Source of the DNA: Phellopilus nigrolimitatus
Lineage: Eukaryota; Basidiomycota; Agaricomycetes; Hymenochaetales; Hymenochaetaceae
Reading direction: 5' to 3'
DNA length: 36,736 bases
Assembly (NCBI GenBank): GCA_021029095.1
Contig: JAJOHG010000255.1
Location: 1 to 36,736 of the forward strand
The position numbers and the translations under genes were made by a program. This document shows positions 1 to 13,022 of the stretch, one piece after another; the stretch's first letter is position 1, and each line of letters begins with the position of its first letter. The notes under the pieces were generated by a model. The model ran no database searches, was not told the origin of the DNA, and worked only from the letters and a program-made list of their open reading frames with translations.

Positions 1-780
1 AATCCGCCAGGCTGGATTTTGGACAGGCTTCAGTGATTCGAAAGTTCTGAAGTCTTCTCGTCGTAGCTGTAAACATTTGGTAGGTTTTAGCTGAGTTTGT
101 TAGGTTCTGAATGCTTTGCTTTCAGGAGTAAAATCATTTGTATAGAGTGGCAGCATCGGAGTGTCAAATGGCACGTAAGCGTACCGTAAGTGTGATCGGA
201 TCAACCTGTCAAAGACCTTTTTTTAGCAGACGCGTCAGTCACGTGCACAATCACTTTAGGATTTGATCTCGAATACGACCTCGGAGATCTTCCACCGAGA
301 CGTTGTCCACTTGTCCTGCTTAAGATTAGATAACATCCTTACGCAGTTGTTGATATCGTCGTCCAACGATTTCTGGAGAAACCGTCTTCATTAGAAAAAC
401 GTAATTTTACTTAAGATGTTTTTCTTGACTTGTGCAAGGTGCTGCAAGGTGATTTAACCACGTAAGTATCCAAGAAGCTAGTCGACCTTACAAGTACTTA
501 GTCTGCTTACCTCCACTCAGTGCCCATAATTCGAGTTCGAAAGTCTAGAATAAGGGTGCATAGGCATTCAAATGGATATCAACTTGGCTAAGCTGAAAAC
601 AGTTTTGCTGATGTCACTTAATACTTCATTTTCTTTTGTCTCTGCTGGTGTCCTTCAGGTTCGGAACACTACACTCACCAGACCAAAATTCGAATATCTC
701 TGTATTTTATCTTCTTAAACTGATAAATTGTTGTTGACCTTGGACCGCGCATAATACCCGGAGCAGCCATGAAGCACAGG
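1..780. other. Unassigned left flank, no gene recognised
   Basis: No open frame longer than about 60 codons and no recognisable protein similarity is visible on either strand. The similarity shared by the OYE copies stops near position 780, so this stretch lies outside the left arm of the inverted repeat. It may be intergenic or the decayed end of an older rearrangement. Confidence 0.4.
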
Positions 781-881
781 ATATGAGCTAGTTACTATAA
801 GAAGCCCGGGAGTATAATGTAAGTTCCTTTACAATTCTAATACAACAAAGCTGGGTTTCTTCTTCTTCTAATGCTAAAATT

Positions 882-2318
<1,437 letters not shown>

Positions 2319-2351
2319 GTCGGTGGGTGTGGAAAATGTTCCCTCAGCCGA

Positions 2352-2359
2352 ATTTTATA
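2352..2359 (-). promoter_or_regulatory. TATA-like box of dead OYE copy A
   Basis: On the - strand this reads TATAAAAT, about 35 bp upstream of the former start site. It is at the same relative position and identical to the TATA-like box of the intact copy (3595-3602). The decay of this copy is therefore in the coding region and splice sites, not in the core promoter. Confidence 0.5.
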
Positions 2360-2475
2360 CCATTTCCCTTCCGAATCCAGCCAGCTAGATTTTACGAGCA
2401 CTGCCACATACGTCGATCTCTGAGGTGACGATCGTTTACTAATACTATTCTTTGCTAGAACGCGGCAGAAACCGC

Positions 2476-3464
2476 TTCGTAAGCATCTCGCACGCCTTAC
2501 TAATCGAGGACCTAAGCGCTCCAATTTTAACCTGAAGAAAGCAAAAGTCTTCTTATGGGGCGCGAATTGGCTTAGGAAGAAAGTAACGCATCTTGGAGAG
2601 GCTCTACCGAAAGCGTATAACTTTTGTAACAATGTGCTACAATTATTCAGCCCTTTGGCTTACTGAGCAATGACTATACAAGCATCAGTCATATCACTAT
2701 TGAATTATACTATAATTATAGTCCGATGCTTCCTTCATCACAGATGCGCGCAACGGCAAAACACGTTTCGATTCGTCGAATAGATTACCTTTTCCCGTTT
2801 CTCCAACTACTATTTTCTGTCGAGCGAAACGTATCGTACCTATAGGCAAGACGACCTGTTTTCCGTAGACCTACAGGAAAACGAAGAACAGCTTGTAATG
2901 GCCAATGGTTTTTGGTCGGATGTCGTAGACAGACTGGTTGCGCGAGATGGTTCCATACAAACAGCAATCACCAGGGTCGGTTCTGAATTCGTCATACACC
3001 GGAGCACCAATACAAATGTGTGTTGTCGTCACGAAGTAAACATCCTCCCTGGATTTCCTGAGGCAGCATGGATTGTTGATGACACGAAGGATCGGCATTT
3101 GTATTGCATGCAATGTGGCTCGGAAGTATCCGAGTGCATTCCCTGAATCATTATATTATTTATTTGATAGCTTAAGACACCCCTTTGCAAATATACCCAC
3201 TTATCACAACACTAGGAAGGTCGGAGTCAGAGTTACAACTTGCGATCTGCAACTTATGTCATTCGGAGTTCGAACTTAAGTTAGAAGTTCGATTTATCAG
3301 CGAAAACAAATGCCATGAAAAGCAAATGCCATATTAAACACCTCGCAACACCTTGTACAAGTCTTACGGGCTTTCCGAAAACTGTGTCAGTACTTTCGCT
3401 GATCTTTCAGAGGGGCATGAATACATGTATTACTGAAGTCTTTCACACCTCGGACTTATTGTCA
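2476..3464. other. Central spacer between the OYE repeat arms
   Basis: This is about 1 kb between the two arms, holding the two outward-facing OYE promoters at its edges. Part of it (about 3055-3290) is itself an inverted copy of 5190-5415. A - strand frame at about 2871-3113 is open and contains the stretch MPILRVINNPCCLRKSREDV. I do not recognise it, and its counterpart beyond 5415 diverges, so it is probably a fragment. The rest is AT-rich and without a gene that I can support. Confidence 0.5.
3055..3290 (-). repeat. Segment X, inverted copy 1
   Basis: On the - strand this matches 5190-5415 on the + strand. Shared landmarks are CTCTGACTCCGACCTTCC and, about 100 bp further on, GGAATGCACTCGGATACTTC, followed by CCGATCCTTCGTGT. 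Here it precedes OYE copy A on the - strand. The other copy precedes OYE fragment C on the + strand, so X behaves as a unit linked to the 5' side of an OYE copy. No function is recognised. Confidence 0.8.
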
Positions 3465-3594
3465 ATAGCGGTTTCTACCGCGTTCTAGCAAAGATTAGTA
3501 AACGATCGTCACCGCGAGCACAGAGATCGACGCATGTGGCAGTACATGTACTAGCTTAGTCGGATAATATGCTTACCCATCGCAAGGGAAAAGG

Positions 3595-3602
3595 TATAAA
3601 AT
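3595..3602 (+). promoter_or_regulatory. TATA-like box of intact OYE gene
   Basis: TATAAAAT lies 46 bp upstream of the ATG at 3648. It is identical to the box in the inverted copy, and the sequence between box and start codon is also conserved (ATTTTCCACACCCACCGAC). The short distance to the ATG implies a very short 5' leader. Confidence 0.55.
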
Positions 3603-3647
3603 CAGTCAGCGCCTCGGGCTGAGTGAACATTTTCCACACCCACCGAC

Positions 3648-5086
<1,439 letters not shown>

Positions 5087-5189
5087 AAATTTAACTATAG
5101 AAGAAGAAGAAACTCAGCTTTGTTGTTTTTAGACATTAGAATTGTAGAGGAATACTCCCAGTAACTAGCTCATCCGTTATGGCATTTGT

Positions 5190-5415
5190 ATAGAACTTTT
5201 TCGAACTCCGTCGGAAGCGGTGATGATGTAAGTTTCAGATCGTTGCAGCTCTGACTCCGACCTTCCCAATATTGTGGTGAGTGTATATATTTGCAAAATC
5301 GTGAATCAAGTCATCGAATGAATAATACATGTAGGGAATGCACTCGGATACTTCCGAGCCACATTGCCTGCAATACAAATGCCGATCCTTCGTGTCGTCA
5401 ACAATCCATGGAGCT
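5190..5415 (+). repeat. Segment X, copy 2
   Basis: Matches 3055-3290 in inverse orientation. It begins right after the OYE right arm ends and stops where the RPN2-like fragment begins, near CAACAATCCATGG. Small indels and substitutions separate the copies. It contains no gene that I recognise. Confidence 0.8.
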
Positions 5416-5429
5416 CAGCATTCGGAAAG

Positions 5430-5785
5430 CGGATCTCACCGAGATGGGTGGCAAGAATGAGCAATCATACGACAACCTTAAGAACATGTTATATACGGAC
5501 TCCGCAGTTGCTGGTGAGACTGCAAGGTATCGCATGGGTCTCATCATGCTTGCTACTGTAGACGGGAGATGTGCAGATGAGGTGCTAGCGTATGCAAGAG
5601 AAACACGGCACGAATATTGTTGCGGACGAACACGAGGACCCGATGGCTCGCCTTGGCGCTCTCTGGGTCAGAGTCTTATTGACGTTGATGAGCACAACAT
5701 GAAAATCGGTCTGCAGAGTCGCGCTGGTAGTCGCAACATAAAACCCATTGTCAGTAGGGTCTTTTTATGTCAATTCTGGTACTAG
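5430..5785 (+). pseudogene. RPN2: Fragment of 26S proteasome subunit RPN2 gene
   Basis: The + strand translation contains two stretches typical of the repeat region of Rpn2, the large non-ATPase base subunit of the proteasome: YDNLKNMLYTDSAVAGE...GLIMLATVDGRCADEVLAYARETRHE, then NMKIGLQSRAGSRN...VFLCQFWY. In intact Rpn2 these stretches are separated by roughly 100 or more residues; here they are only about 30 codons apart. Between them the EDPMARLGAL piece sits in another frame (about 5630-5665), so at least one internal deletion and one frame shift occurred. The surrounding frame 5291-5785 happens to stay open, making a chimeric ORF, but nothing suggests it is functional. The fragment sits between segment X and the truncated OYE copy C. 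The parent gene is not in this window. Confidence 0.8.
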
Positions 5786-5814
5786 TATCCGCTCGCGCAC
5801 CGCGCTTGCCTTGC

Positions 5815-6300
5815 GGTGCAGAAGTCTCTGCAACAGACTGGCTGGAGACGTCGCTGCCGAACGAGCCTTCCTGGACACTCGCGGACACCGTCAAACTCTC
5901 CGCTCTCCTCGCCGCACATGGCGTCGACCTTTTCGACGTCTCCTCCGGCGGGTCACACCCCGCTCAACGCATCGTAGCCGGCACCGCGGCGGGCTTAGCA
6001 TATCAGGCGCACCTCGCCGAGGCCATCAGAAAGGAACACGGAATAGACACGCCCACGAAGCTTTTTGTGAGCGCGGTCGGTGAGCTCAATACAGGGCCGA
6101 TCGTGGAAGAGGTATTACAGCGCGGCATGGCAGACGTCACCTCGTCGCCAGGCAGTTCCAAAAAGATCCTTCGAGTGTGCTAACGTTTGCGGAGCAGCTC
6201 GGCGTGCACATCAAAGCTGCTCATCAGATCGGGTGGGGTTCTTGGCCTGGGGACGAGTGGTTACGGAAGGCGTAGGGTGCTGAAAGGGGAAGATAAATGA
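5815..6300 (+). pseudogene. OYE-family fragment, copy C (last exon only)
   Basis: Corresponds to the final exon of the OYE gene, from the SATDWLE motif to the end. Exons 1 to 3 are missing and RPN2-like sequence lies upstream instead. After GMADVT, a one-base deletion relative to the intact copy (near 6143) shifts the frame, so GRQF is lost; the reading then ends at 6183. In the region around AQRIVAGTAAGLA and GIDTPTKLF it is closer to dead copy A than to intact copy B at both DNA and protein level. It therefore probably shares a more recent ancestor with copy A. Confidence 0.8.
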
Positions 6301-6488
6301 AGCGGAAAGCGAGCAGCTTGAGCGCGTAGCTAATCAGGGACGGACAAAACTCCTGCAAGGTTATAAGACTACAAAGGTAGAAAATGAGAAATGGGGTTCC
6401 CTTTGCATGAATCCTCACCACAAAGATGAGATATTGAATACAAAACATAGATGAATACTTACAATTACATTCAATGGTTGATTAGCTT

Positions 6489-8918
6489 TTAACGGACCCA
6501 TACCTCCGCAACGACGTCCCATTCCCGCAACATTTGTGCTTCCGCAGACTGGAGTTCCCCGCCACGTGCATGTAGGGTGACCTCGTCTCCCGCATCTCTA
6601 TCACCGACATGTTCCTGCTCCCGGTCTTCGACGAGTAGTACGCGCAGTCCGCCGATGCGTGCGAAGCCGCGCGCACGAGGTAGAAAGTGAAGGACGAACT
6701 CGATGCGCTCCTCACCACGCTCACTCTGCGCAGTGGTGACAGGCGATTGAAGCACGTTCTCCTGTGCTGTGGCAACAGGGGAGGAGCACAGGACGATGGG
6801 TGGGAGGAACACGGCGGATGTTCCTGCGAAAGACACACGCCCTGACCCTTCCCCAGTTTTCTCCGATGAAGACAAATAGGGCCCCGGGAGCCGTGTGCCT
6901 CCAAGCTCAATTTCGTCTCCGTCTCCGTCGCCGAATGCCTCCCTTCCTCCATCTTCCGTGCCTAAAGCCTCCCTGAGCGCGACGCGACGCAGGCGTTCGG
7001 ATAAACCATGCACACCCACACCGACGCTACCTGCTCTACGAACGGCGAGTGCCGTCGGCGACAAAATCGCATTCTCGCTTCCGGGAGTGCTGGCTCCTGG
7101 ACCGACCCCTGGTCCCGAACCTGGTGGAGGAGACATAACCCGGCGCGGCGTAAGGACGTCAATCGAACCCGCACGACTCGGTGGGGAGTGTGCAACGGGT
7201 GCCGGGGATACCGTCTCGAACGACATCATGTCGCTCGTGCGCTTCTTAAGCGCATGCACAGCAGGACTAGCGGGCGGGAACATAGTCTCTAACAGGGCCG
7301 GAGGTGGGGCAGGGAGAGTATGTTGTACTGCAAGTCTGAGGACGCGTTCCTTCTGTGATGACGGCCCATAGAGGAGGCCCGGGGCGCTGTAAGGAAGGTT
7401 TGCGGACACGACAAGCGCAAAACGCAGGGAAAACGGCTTTTCAATGCGAACTGTAGCGTCTGGCGGTGTTTCGAGGAGTACGAGATCGACTTCAATCTCT
7501 GCGCGCGGGGTTGGCTGATTGGGGAGGGAAGGAACTGGAGGGGCCACAGCACCTGGGGATTGAGGACCTGCAGGCGGACCTGGTGTGGTCGTGCGTTTGA
7601 ACGGAGAGCCTGGACGTGGAGGAGGGGGTGTTCCGACGCGTTGTTGTTGTTGTTGTTGCTGCTGATGTTGCTGCTGTTGTGCCTGCTGTTGAAGAGAAGG
7701 CGACCGCGGCCGTGCTGGCGAGCCAGGAAGGGCAGTCTTTTGTAGATATGGTGGGATTGCAGAAACGGGCGCAACACCAGAGGAAGGAGGTGCAGGAAGA
7801 GGGATGCGGCGTGAAAGGACCTAGGGAAATTGTCAGTGACATATTCAAGTTTTACACTTTTTGAACACACCGATGTTAACAGTCTTCCAGGTTCACCCAT
7901 CGCAGAACGCCATGAGATGTCTAACCGGCCTAATGGGATGGTTGCTCCGGGCGCGGGCGGGACGGGAACGTGGGTACTGGTGGATGCGACCTTGGGGGTC
8001 ATGATGTAGATGTACTGCCGCGTATCTTGAGGAGACATAAGCGCTATATTTCCAGAGAATATACTCTTCTCAATTTTACTCTCTCCAGAGTTGTTCGCGA
8101 TGTTTGCATCCTCCACATCCCAGCCCTCGACCGCCTCGAGGCGTATCTTCTCGAACCAAAGAGGACCCTGAGTGAGGTTCTGGATGTGCACCTCGAGGAA
8201 CACTTTTTCACGCTCGCTCTGAGACAACAATGCTGAGGGGCTCCGCGGGACATGCACTTTCGTCTTCACGGAGAGGGGATTCGTGACCTGAGTAGTTATA
8301 GAGTGTGAACAAGCGCGTCCTCGTACAACTGAAGACAATGAAACTCACAGCAAACTTGTAGAACTTTCGAAATGTCTGTATGAATGGGTCTCCCGCATTG
8401 TCCGCGCCGCTCGTCGCTGGACGCATCCCGGGCGGGGTACGGTACGTGACGGTACATGCGAGCACATGCTGGCCGAGCTCCTTGATCTCGTGGCTTATGA
8501 CCGTCTCGAGTGTGTCCCCCGCACTGAGCGTACGAGACGCACCACCACCACCGACTTCCGCGAGCGTCACTTTGCTCGTGATCGTCTGCATCTCGATCTT
8601 GAGCGCGATGGCGTCGACGGGTGTGCCGGCCTCATTGTTCACGCAGAGAACACACGCAAAAGTCTCGCCGAGCTGGATGGCGCCAAATGCCGCGGGCAGT
8701 GTGAGTACAGTTCCAGCTTGAGTAAGATCGCGCAGTGTCTTCGGGTGATTCGGTAGGGGTTCGGACCCCTGGAGCGAGAGGACGTGCGCAGTCGAGTGGG
8801 CGGAGAAGGCTGGGGAGCTGGAAAAGAATGGTTGCCACGATCCTCCAAGTGATGGGCGAGACACCCGCATCACCTTGAGCGATATCGGGTGCTGCCCGAC
8901 GCCTTCTAAACTCGCCAT
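6489..8918 (-). CDS. TRAPPC13-like trafficking complex subunit
   Basis: Likely homologue of TRAPPC13 (DUF974), a subunit of the TRAPP tethering complexes that act on Rab GTPases in ER-Golgi and endosomal traffic. Three exons (8918-8349, 8287-7871, 7820-6489) join in phase 0 to 772 residues. Family landmarks are the N-terminal LKVMRVSRPSL, LGETFACVLCVNNE, the HEIKELGQHVLACTVTY block, FRKFYKF just before intron 1, and VFLEVHIQNLT and LDISWRSAMGEPGRLLTS in exon 2. Exon 3 begins with a low-complexity Pro/Ser/Gln segment containing a poly-Q run, then a Ser/Pro-rich insert before a final beta-rich part. That makes it much longer than animal TRAPPC13 (about 420 residues). The ATG at 8918 is chosen because it directly precedes the conserved N-terminus. 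Confidence 0.85.
7640..7695 (-). repeat. Poly-glutamine (CAA/CAG) tract in TRAPPC13-like gene
   Basis: A mixed CAA/CAG run encodes Gln residues broken once by Ala and once by His, at the start of exon 3. It lies in the low-complexity linker, where length changes should be tolerated. Confidence 0.8.
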
Positions 8919-9153
8919 AGCTTTCAATGTTATCGGTAGGTAAATATGAGCTCAAGACTGAATTCAGAATATAGACCGAGAGGTTCTCCGCGAAAGAAAT
9001 CACGTGACAGACGCGTCCACGCTCCTTTCAAGCGGAGATCACACGGCAGTTCGGAGCTCTTAACCAAGATTCTTGAACTTTGCGTGGCATACTAATTGAT
9101 GCCACTGTCAAGCAAGTGAAATAACGAGCTGCTAAAGCTACCCTCGTAAACTT

Positions 9154-10651
9154 CTACTTGGGCGCAGATATTGCTCTGCGATTCGGCGGCCTAACCTCTT
9201 TTTGCGCGTCATCAAAGCGGCGCACCATCACATCGCATTTCGTTGTCTTGCAGATATGTTTCGAAGATGTCTTGATCGCATCTGAGAATAGCGTCAGTCC
9301 CGCAGCGCGCTCCACAGCCTCGACTATACATAAACCGTATTAGAAAAACATGTCCTTCGAAAAACGAAGAAGCGAGTCCTTACCTGGGACGGAGAAACTT
9401 TCGAACGGCGTCTCGTCCGAAATCGCCGCATTGGGAAGGACGAATGCGCCGGTGGAGACCTCAGGGACATCGGGGGTGGAGGGCGACGACGGCCTGGATG
9501 TCAATACAACCTTCGCAAAGTGCGTGGGGACGCCGATGTTCGGCGGGGAACCAATCACTTCATGAGTCTGCGGTTCGGGAACCAAGGATCAATCTAACTA
9601 CACCACTCAAAGCATCTGAAAAAGTAACTCACGACTCGCCATTTTCCATCAGCTTCGAGTTTAGGCAGATAAAGAGGAATGGTGAAGATGTAGACATCCT
9701 GGAAAGTACCCGTGAGGCGGCGGCACCAGTCCTCCACATACGCCCAATAGTGCCTGTTGAAGTTCACGCCTACTTGAGGTGCGATGTTTGTCAGTAGAAA
9801 GGTCTCGTCCATCGCATCCTATATTTGACCAAACAGGTATATAAATCCTCAAAGGTCGAAGCTCATAAATATGTTTCTCACCTGAGAAAATTTGGCGTCT
9901 GCAGCGGGCACCCTTAAAACCGATCCTCCATTCAGTTCATACTTACACAAGCCTGCATAAATAAATAACCTTACTCACATGTGCCCCCTATCATATCCGC
10001 TCCGGAAGTAGTCCTGCAGGCGCGCGCGGAACGGCAGCGGAATTGCCGCGTCCTCCGCAAACGTCGACCGACTGCGGTCGCCCTTCTCATCGCTTGAAGC
10101 AGACGCATCCAGTATGGAACGTCCCAGAGATGAAAGCGTCAGGTGCTCGGCTGTCTACAGCGCGTAGGACAAGAAATTTAAGAAACGCAGGTTGAGCAAG
10201 GAGCTAGAAACATAATAAAGATTCGGACGCACCCATGCAGGATGCCGCAGTCGCCTATCGTACGCAGCGACATAGGCCTTGCGCACCAGCATGTCCGATA
10301 CAGGCCCTGCAGCACCGCGCACCATGACGCACCGTCCATTTCTTCGTTCAGATGATTCGGACAAGTAAATGAGTGCAAGCGCGACGTACCCGGGTTTCCG
10401 TACTTCAACACCGTGCCGGGAAGCTGGCCAGCAATCGTCGCTAGGTCCGGCAATCCATTCTTGCCCACCTGCAGGGCAGTCGACGAGGTCTGCACGGGCA
10501 CAACACCCACGCTCGTGCCCGCGCTGGTGCTCGGTGCGGCGCTGGCAGACTGGTGCTTACTACGCGACAGTCCAACAGCAGCAACCGCGCCGCCGCCCGC
10601 TATAGCTCCAACGGCAAAGCATGCCGCATGCACAAGCGATGCGCTGGGCAT
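9154..10651 (-). CDS. NUC1: Mitochondrial non-specific nuclease, EndoG/Nuc1 family
   Basis: Sugar-non-specific DNA/RNA endonuclease of the mitochondrial EndoG family, implicated in mitochondrial DNA turnover and cell death. Seven exons (10651-10390, 10306-10233, 10154-9979, 9912-9882, 9818-9633, 9567-9384, 9323-9154) give 360 residues, close to yeast Nuc1. The N-terminus has a short hydrophobic Ala/Gly-rich segment (about residues 5-26) suited to a mitochondrial signal-anchor. Further on are LKYGNPGPVSD, YDRRLRHPAW, and the signature SGYDRGHM with catalytic His170. After that come LLTNIAPQ...FNRHYWAYVE with the metal-binding Asn, then THFAKVVL. The DRGHM motif is split by intron 3 in the Met codon, and exon 4 is only 31 nt long. 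The C-terminal tail is Arg/Lys-rich. Confidence 0.93.
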
Positions 10652-11118
10652 GTTGGAGGCAATAACAATAGTATAAAAGAATTCAAGATCGATAAATTCA
10701 AGAAAGTTCACTGACTTCCGAGACGGACCACGTGATCTCCTGCGGTACCATCTGCTCGAAGGACATTACTGGCGAAAAGAAAATCGAGGTATTAAAAATT
10801 TAAGTGAAGTACGGTACAGCTAATAAAGCCAAAAACATAGTTCGATAGGAGATCACTTCTCGCATGTTGCATGTAAGTCAGGAATTTAGAGCGGGTGAAA
10901 GCCAGCAAGTGTAATCAGTGCTAAGGATCGAGATAAAGAGAGGCAAGCGATGTCCCGGATGTATATAGGTATCCGGCACATCCAAAATATACCCGGAAAA
11001 TATAGCAAAGCGATGCAAAAGTGCGCGGTAGGTTAATATGAGCCAGCCTGTGACTTCACGTTGTTTTCTGAGAAATCCTTAACCACCGAACCTTGGAAGC
11101 GAGCAGGCAAAGACTAAA
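10652..11118. other. Intergenic region between PIN4-like and NUC1 genes
   Basis: 467 bp upstream of NUC1 and downstream of the PIN4-like gene, both on the - strand. AT-rich with no open frame of note. I see no clear TATA box or conserved motif. Confidence 0.5.
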
Positions 11119-13022
11119 TTAGATCTCCAAAGGCTCGTGCGACCGCGCCTCCACACCCCGCGATGAGTTCTCACTCGCAGACACCCGTTCACGACGCGAG
11201 CTGAACCCGCCTCCACCCGTCGGCCCGCGGGGCTGGCGCACGACATTGCTGCTCGCCAACTCTCCTTCTCTGATCGAGGACCCGTTCAACGTTACCGATA
11301 GCGAGGTCGGCAGACTCGGAACAGGAGGTACCGACTGTCCACCCGCATTTCCGAACGCGCCGTTGCCGAAGAGCGTGCCGAACCCGCCGGGAGAACGCCT
11401 CGACGGAGATGCAATCGTCGCATAACCCTCGCGAATGTTGCCGTTCGACGCGCGCGACGTGAGACGTGGCGCTTGTGTATGCAGCGTCTTCATGTCCGGC
11501 ATCGACTTCTTTGTACGCAAAGAGTTCATGGATACCTGAGGAGCCGAAGGCAACATATAAGCCGACGGCGCACGCGAGAGCGTCTGCATGAGCGTTAGCC
11601 TGCTCGTACACGAAGAATTTAAATGAAGACAAACGCACACGTCGCGGCTCAGCCTGCATCGGATGGCTCACTCTTTCCGGATCAATCCTTGTAACGACAG
11701 CGTAGCGTTCTTCGCCTTCTCCGACAGAATAATGGTAGACCCCAAGCTTCTGCGCAACAAGATGCACAACACGCCTCTGCTTTGGGCTGAGCGTCCTCGA
11801 AAAGGCGAGCTCGTCACGCATATGGTCATCCTTGAAAAGAAGAATGCGGGAGTAGATTTCCAAAGTGGATGGGTCGTTGAGGTCTAGCTCAGTAGACGAG
11901 CCCCTCGAGGACGGTGGCGTGGACGGGAGAGGAGCAACCGGCGACGGCACAGCATACGGCTGGGCCATTGGCATCGATGGAGCATTCGGTGGTGAGTTCT
12001 GCTGCTGCTGCTGTTGCTGCTGGTATGCGTTGAATGGCGATGACACTGAACGCGGCGTGGCAAACATGGGTGCGCCAACAGGGCCGAACTCATCGTGCTG
12101 CGGGTACGGCTGCTGCACTTGCTGCTGTTCCTTCTCAAGCTGCATCGAGCGCATGCGGCGCAGGGCTTTCTCACGCTCGATGCGCTCCTTTTCGCCCGCC
12201 TGGAGCACCTTCTTGTACTCGACACGCAGCTTGCGTCCCTGTACGTCAAACCCATTGAGAGCGGCGACAACCGCATCGGCATCCACGGACTGGCGGAAGT
12301 TGGCGAACGCCAGCCCACGGAAGGCGCCCTGAGTATCTAGATGATAGTTGAATGCATACGGCGTCGGAATCGCCAGGGAGGCCTAGTGAAAACAATGAAA
12401 ACAAAAGCAAGACATAGAGAACATCAGCATCAATCAATGTGCAATAGGAAACATAGTAACTCGGCATCAATTGCGCTGCAGAACTATGCGAGAAAAGGAA
12501 ACGTACGATAATATCAAGGAGGGTCTCGCGTTTGACATTGAACGGGATGTTCTTAATGACGATGGCAGTGGGAATGATCTCATCATCCAGGCCGCCCTGG
12601 CCAATGGGTGGAGACGTCAAAGGTACCGACAAGTGATTCAGCGGGGGCGAACCGCCCGATGAGATGTCGGAGTTTGAGGGCGGCGACATAGAACGGGGAT
12701 CGTTCAGAACTTGGTTGTCGAGCCATTGCTAGATGCAAACAAGACAGGCGTATGAATAATTAACCATCGGGTGAACAAAAGCAAGACGTACAGTAGGAAG
12801 ACCCGCCCTGGAGACCGCCTTGCTCTTGAGGGGAGACTGGTTGAGGCTAAGAGGGTTGTAGGGCATCTGGCCCTGTATGATGGGGCTGGTTGAGAAATGG
12901 AACTGCTGGCCCGGATTGCGGCCTACACCCAGGCCGTCGTAGTCATAAGAGTCGTGACGGGGCTGCTGTGGGGAGATGGAGAGGCTGGAGATGTCGGGGG
13001 CTGGGGACGACGTGCTGGTCAT
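11119..13022 (-). CDS. RRM and R3H domain RNA-binding protein (PIN4/Cip1-like)
   Basis: Likely homologue of budding yeast Pin4 and fission yeast Cip1/Cip2, RNA-binding proteins linked to stress and checkpoint responses. Four exons (13022-12792, 12728-12507, 12382-11639, 11583-11119) join in phase 0 to 553 residues. An RRM occupies about residues 120-200 (TAIVIKNIPFNV as RNP2, GAFRGLAFANF as RNP1). It is followed by a charged helix and a poly-Q run, then an R3H-type block (STLEIYSRILLFKDD, LSPKQRRVVHLVAQKLGVYHYSVGEGEERYAVV). The Ser-rich C-terminal half looks disordered. For intron 3 I chose GTGCGT to ATGCAG because CTAAC, a strong branch point, then lies just before the acceptor and the frame continues; using the earlier AG gives a stop. 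The MTSTSSP start is chosen as the first ATG after an AT-rich leader; an in-frame upstream extension is possible. Confidence 0.9.
11998..12024 (-). repeat. Poly-glutamine tract in PIN4-like gene
   Basis: Mostly CAG codons encode eight consecutive Gln between the RRM and R3H regions. This is a low-complexity linker and a candidate for length variation. Confidence 0.8.

Noticed and set aside
5291..5785. 164-codon chimeric ORF as a new functional gene
   Set aside because: It is made of pieces of segment X and a deleted, frameshifted RPN2 fragment; the open frame looks accidental.
6895..7371. + strand frame of 158 codons opposite the TRAPPC13-like gene
   Set aside because: Low-complexity mirror of the Ser/Pro-rich exon 3, with no independent support.
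11586..11638. Upstream AG (GAGCAG) as the PIN4-like intron 3 acceptor
   Set aside because: It leads to an immediate stop in the R3H-downstream frame, and CTAAC lies just after it as the branch point for the later ATGCAG.
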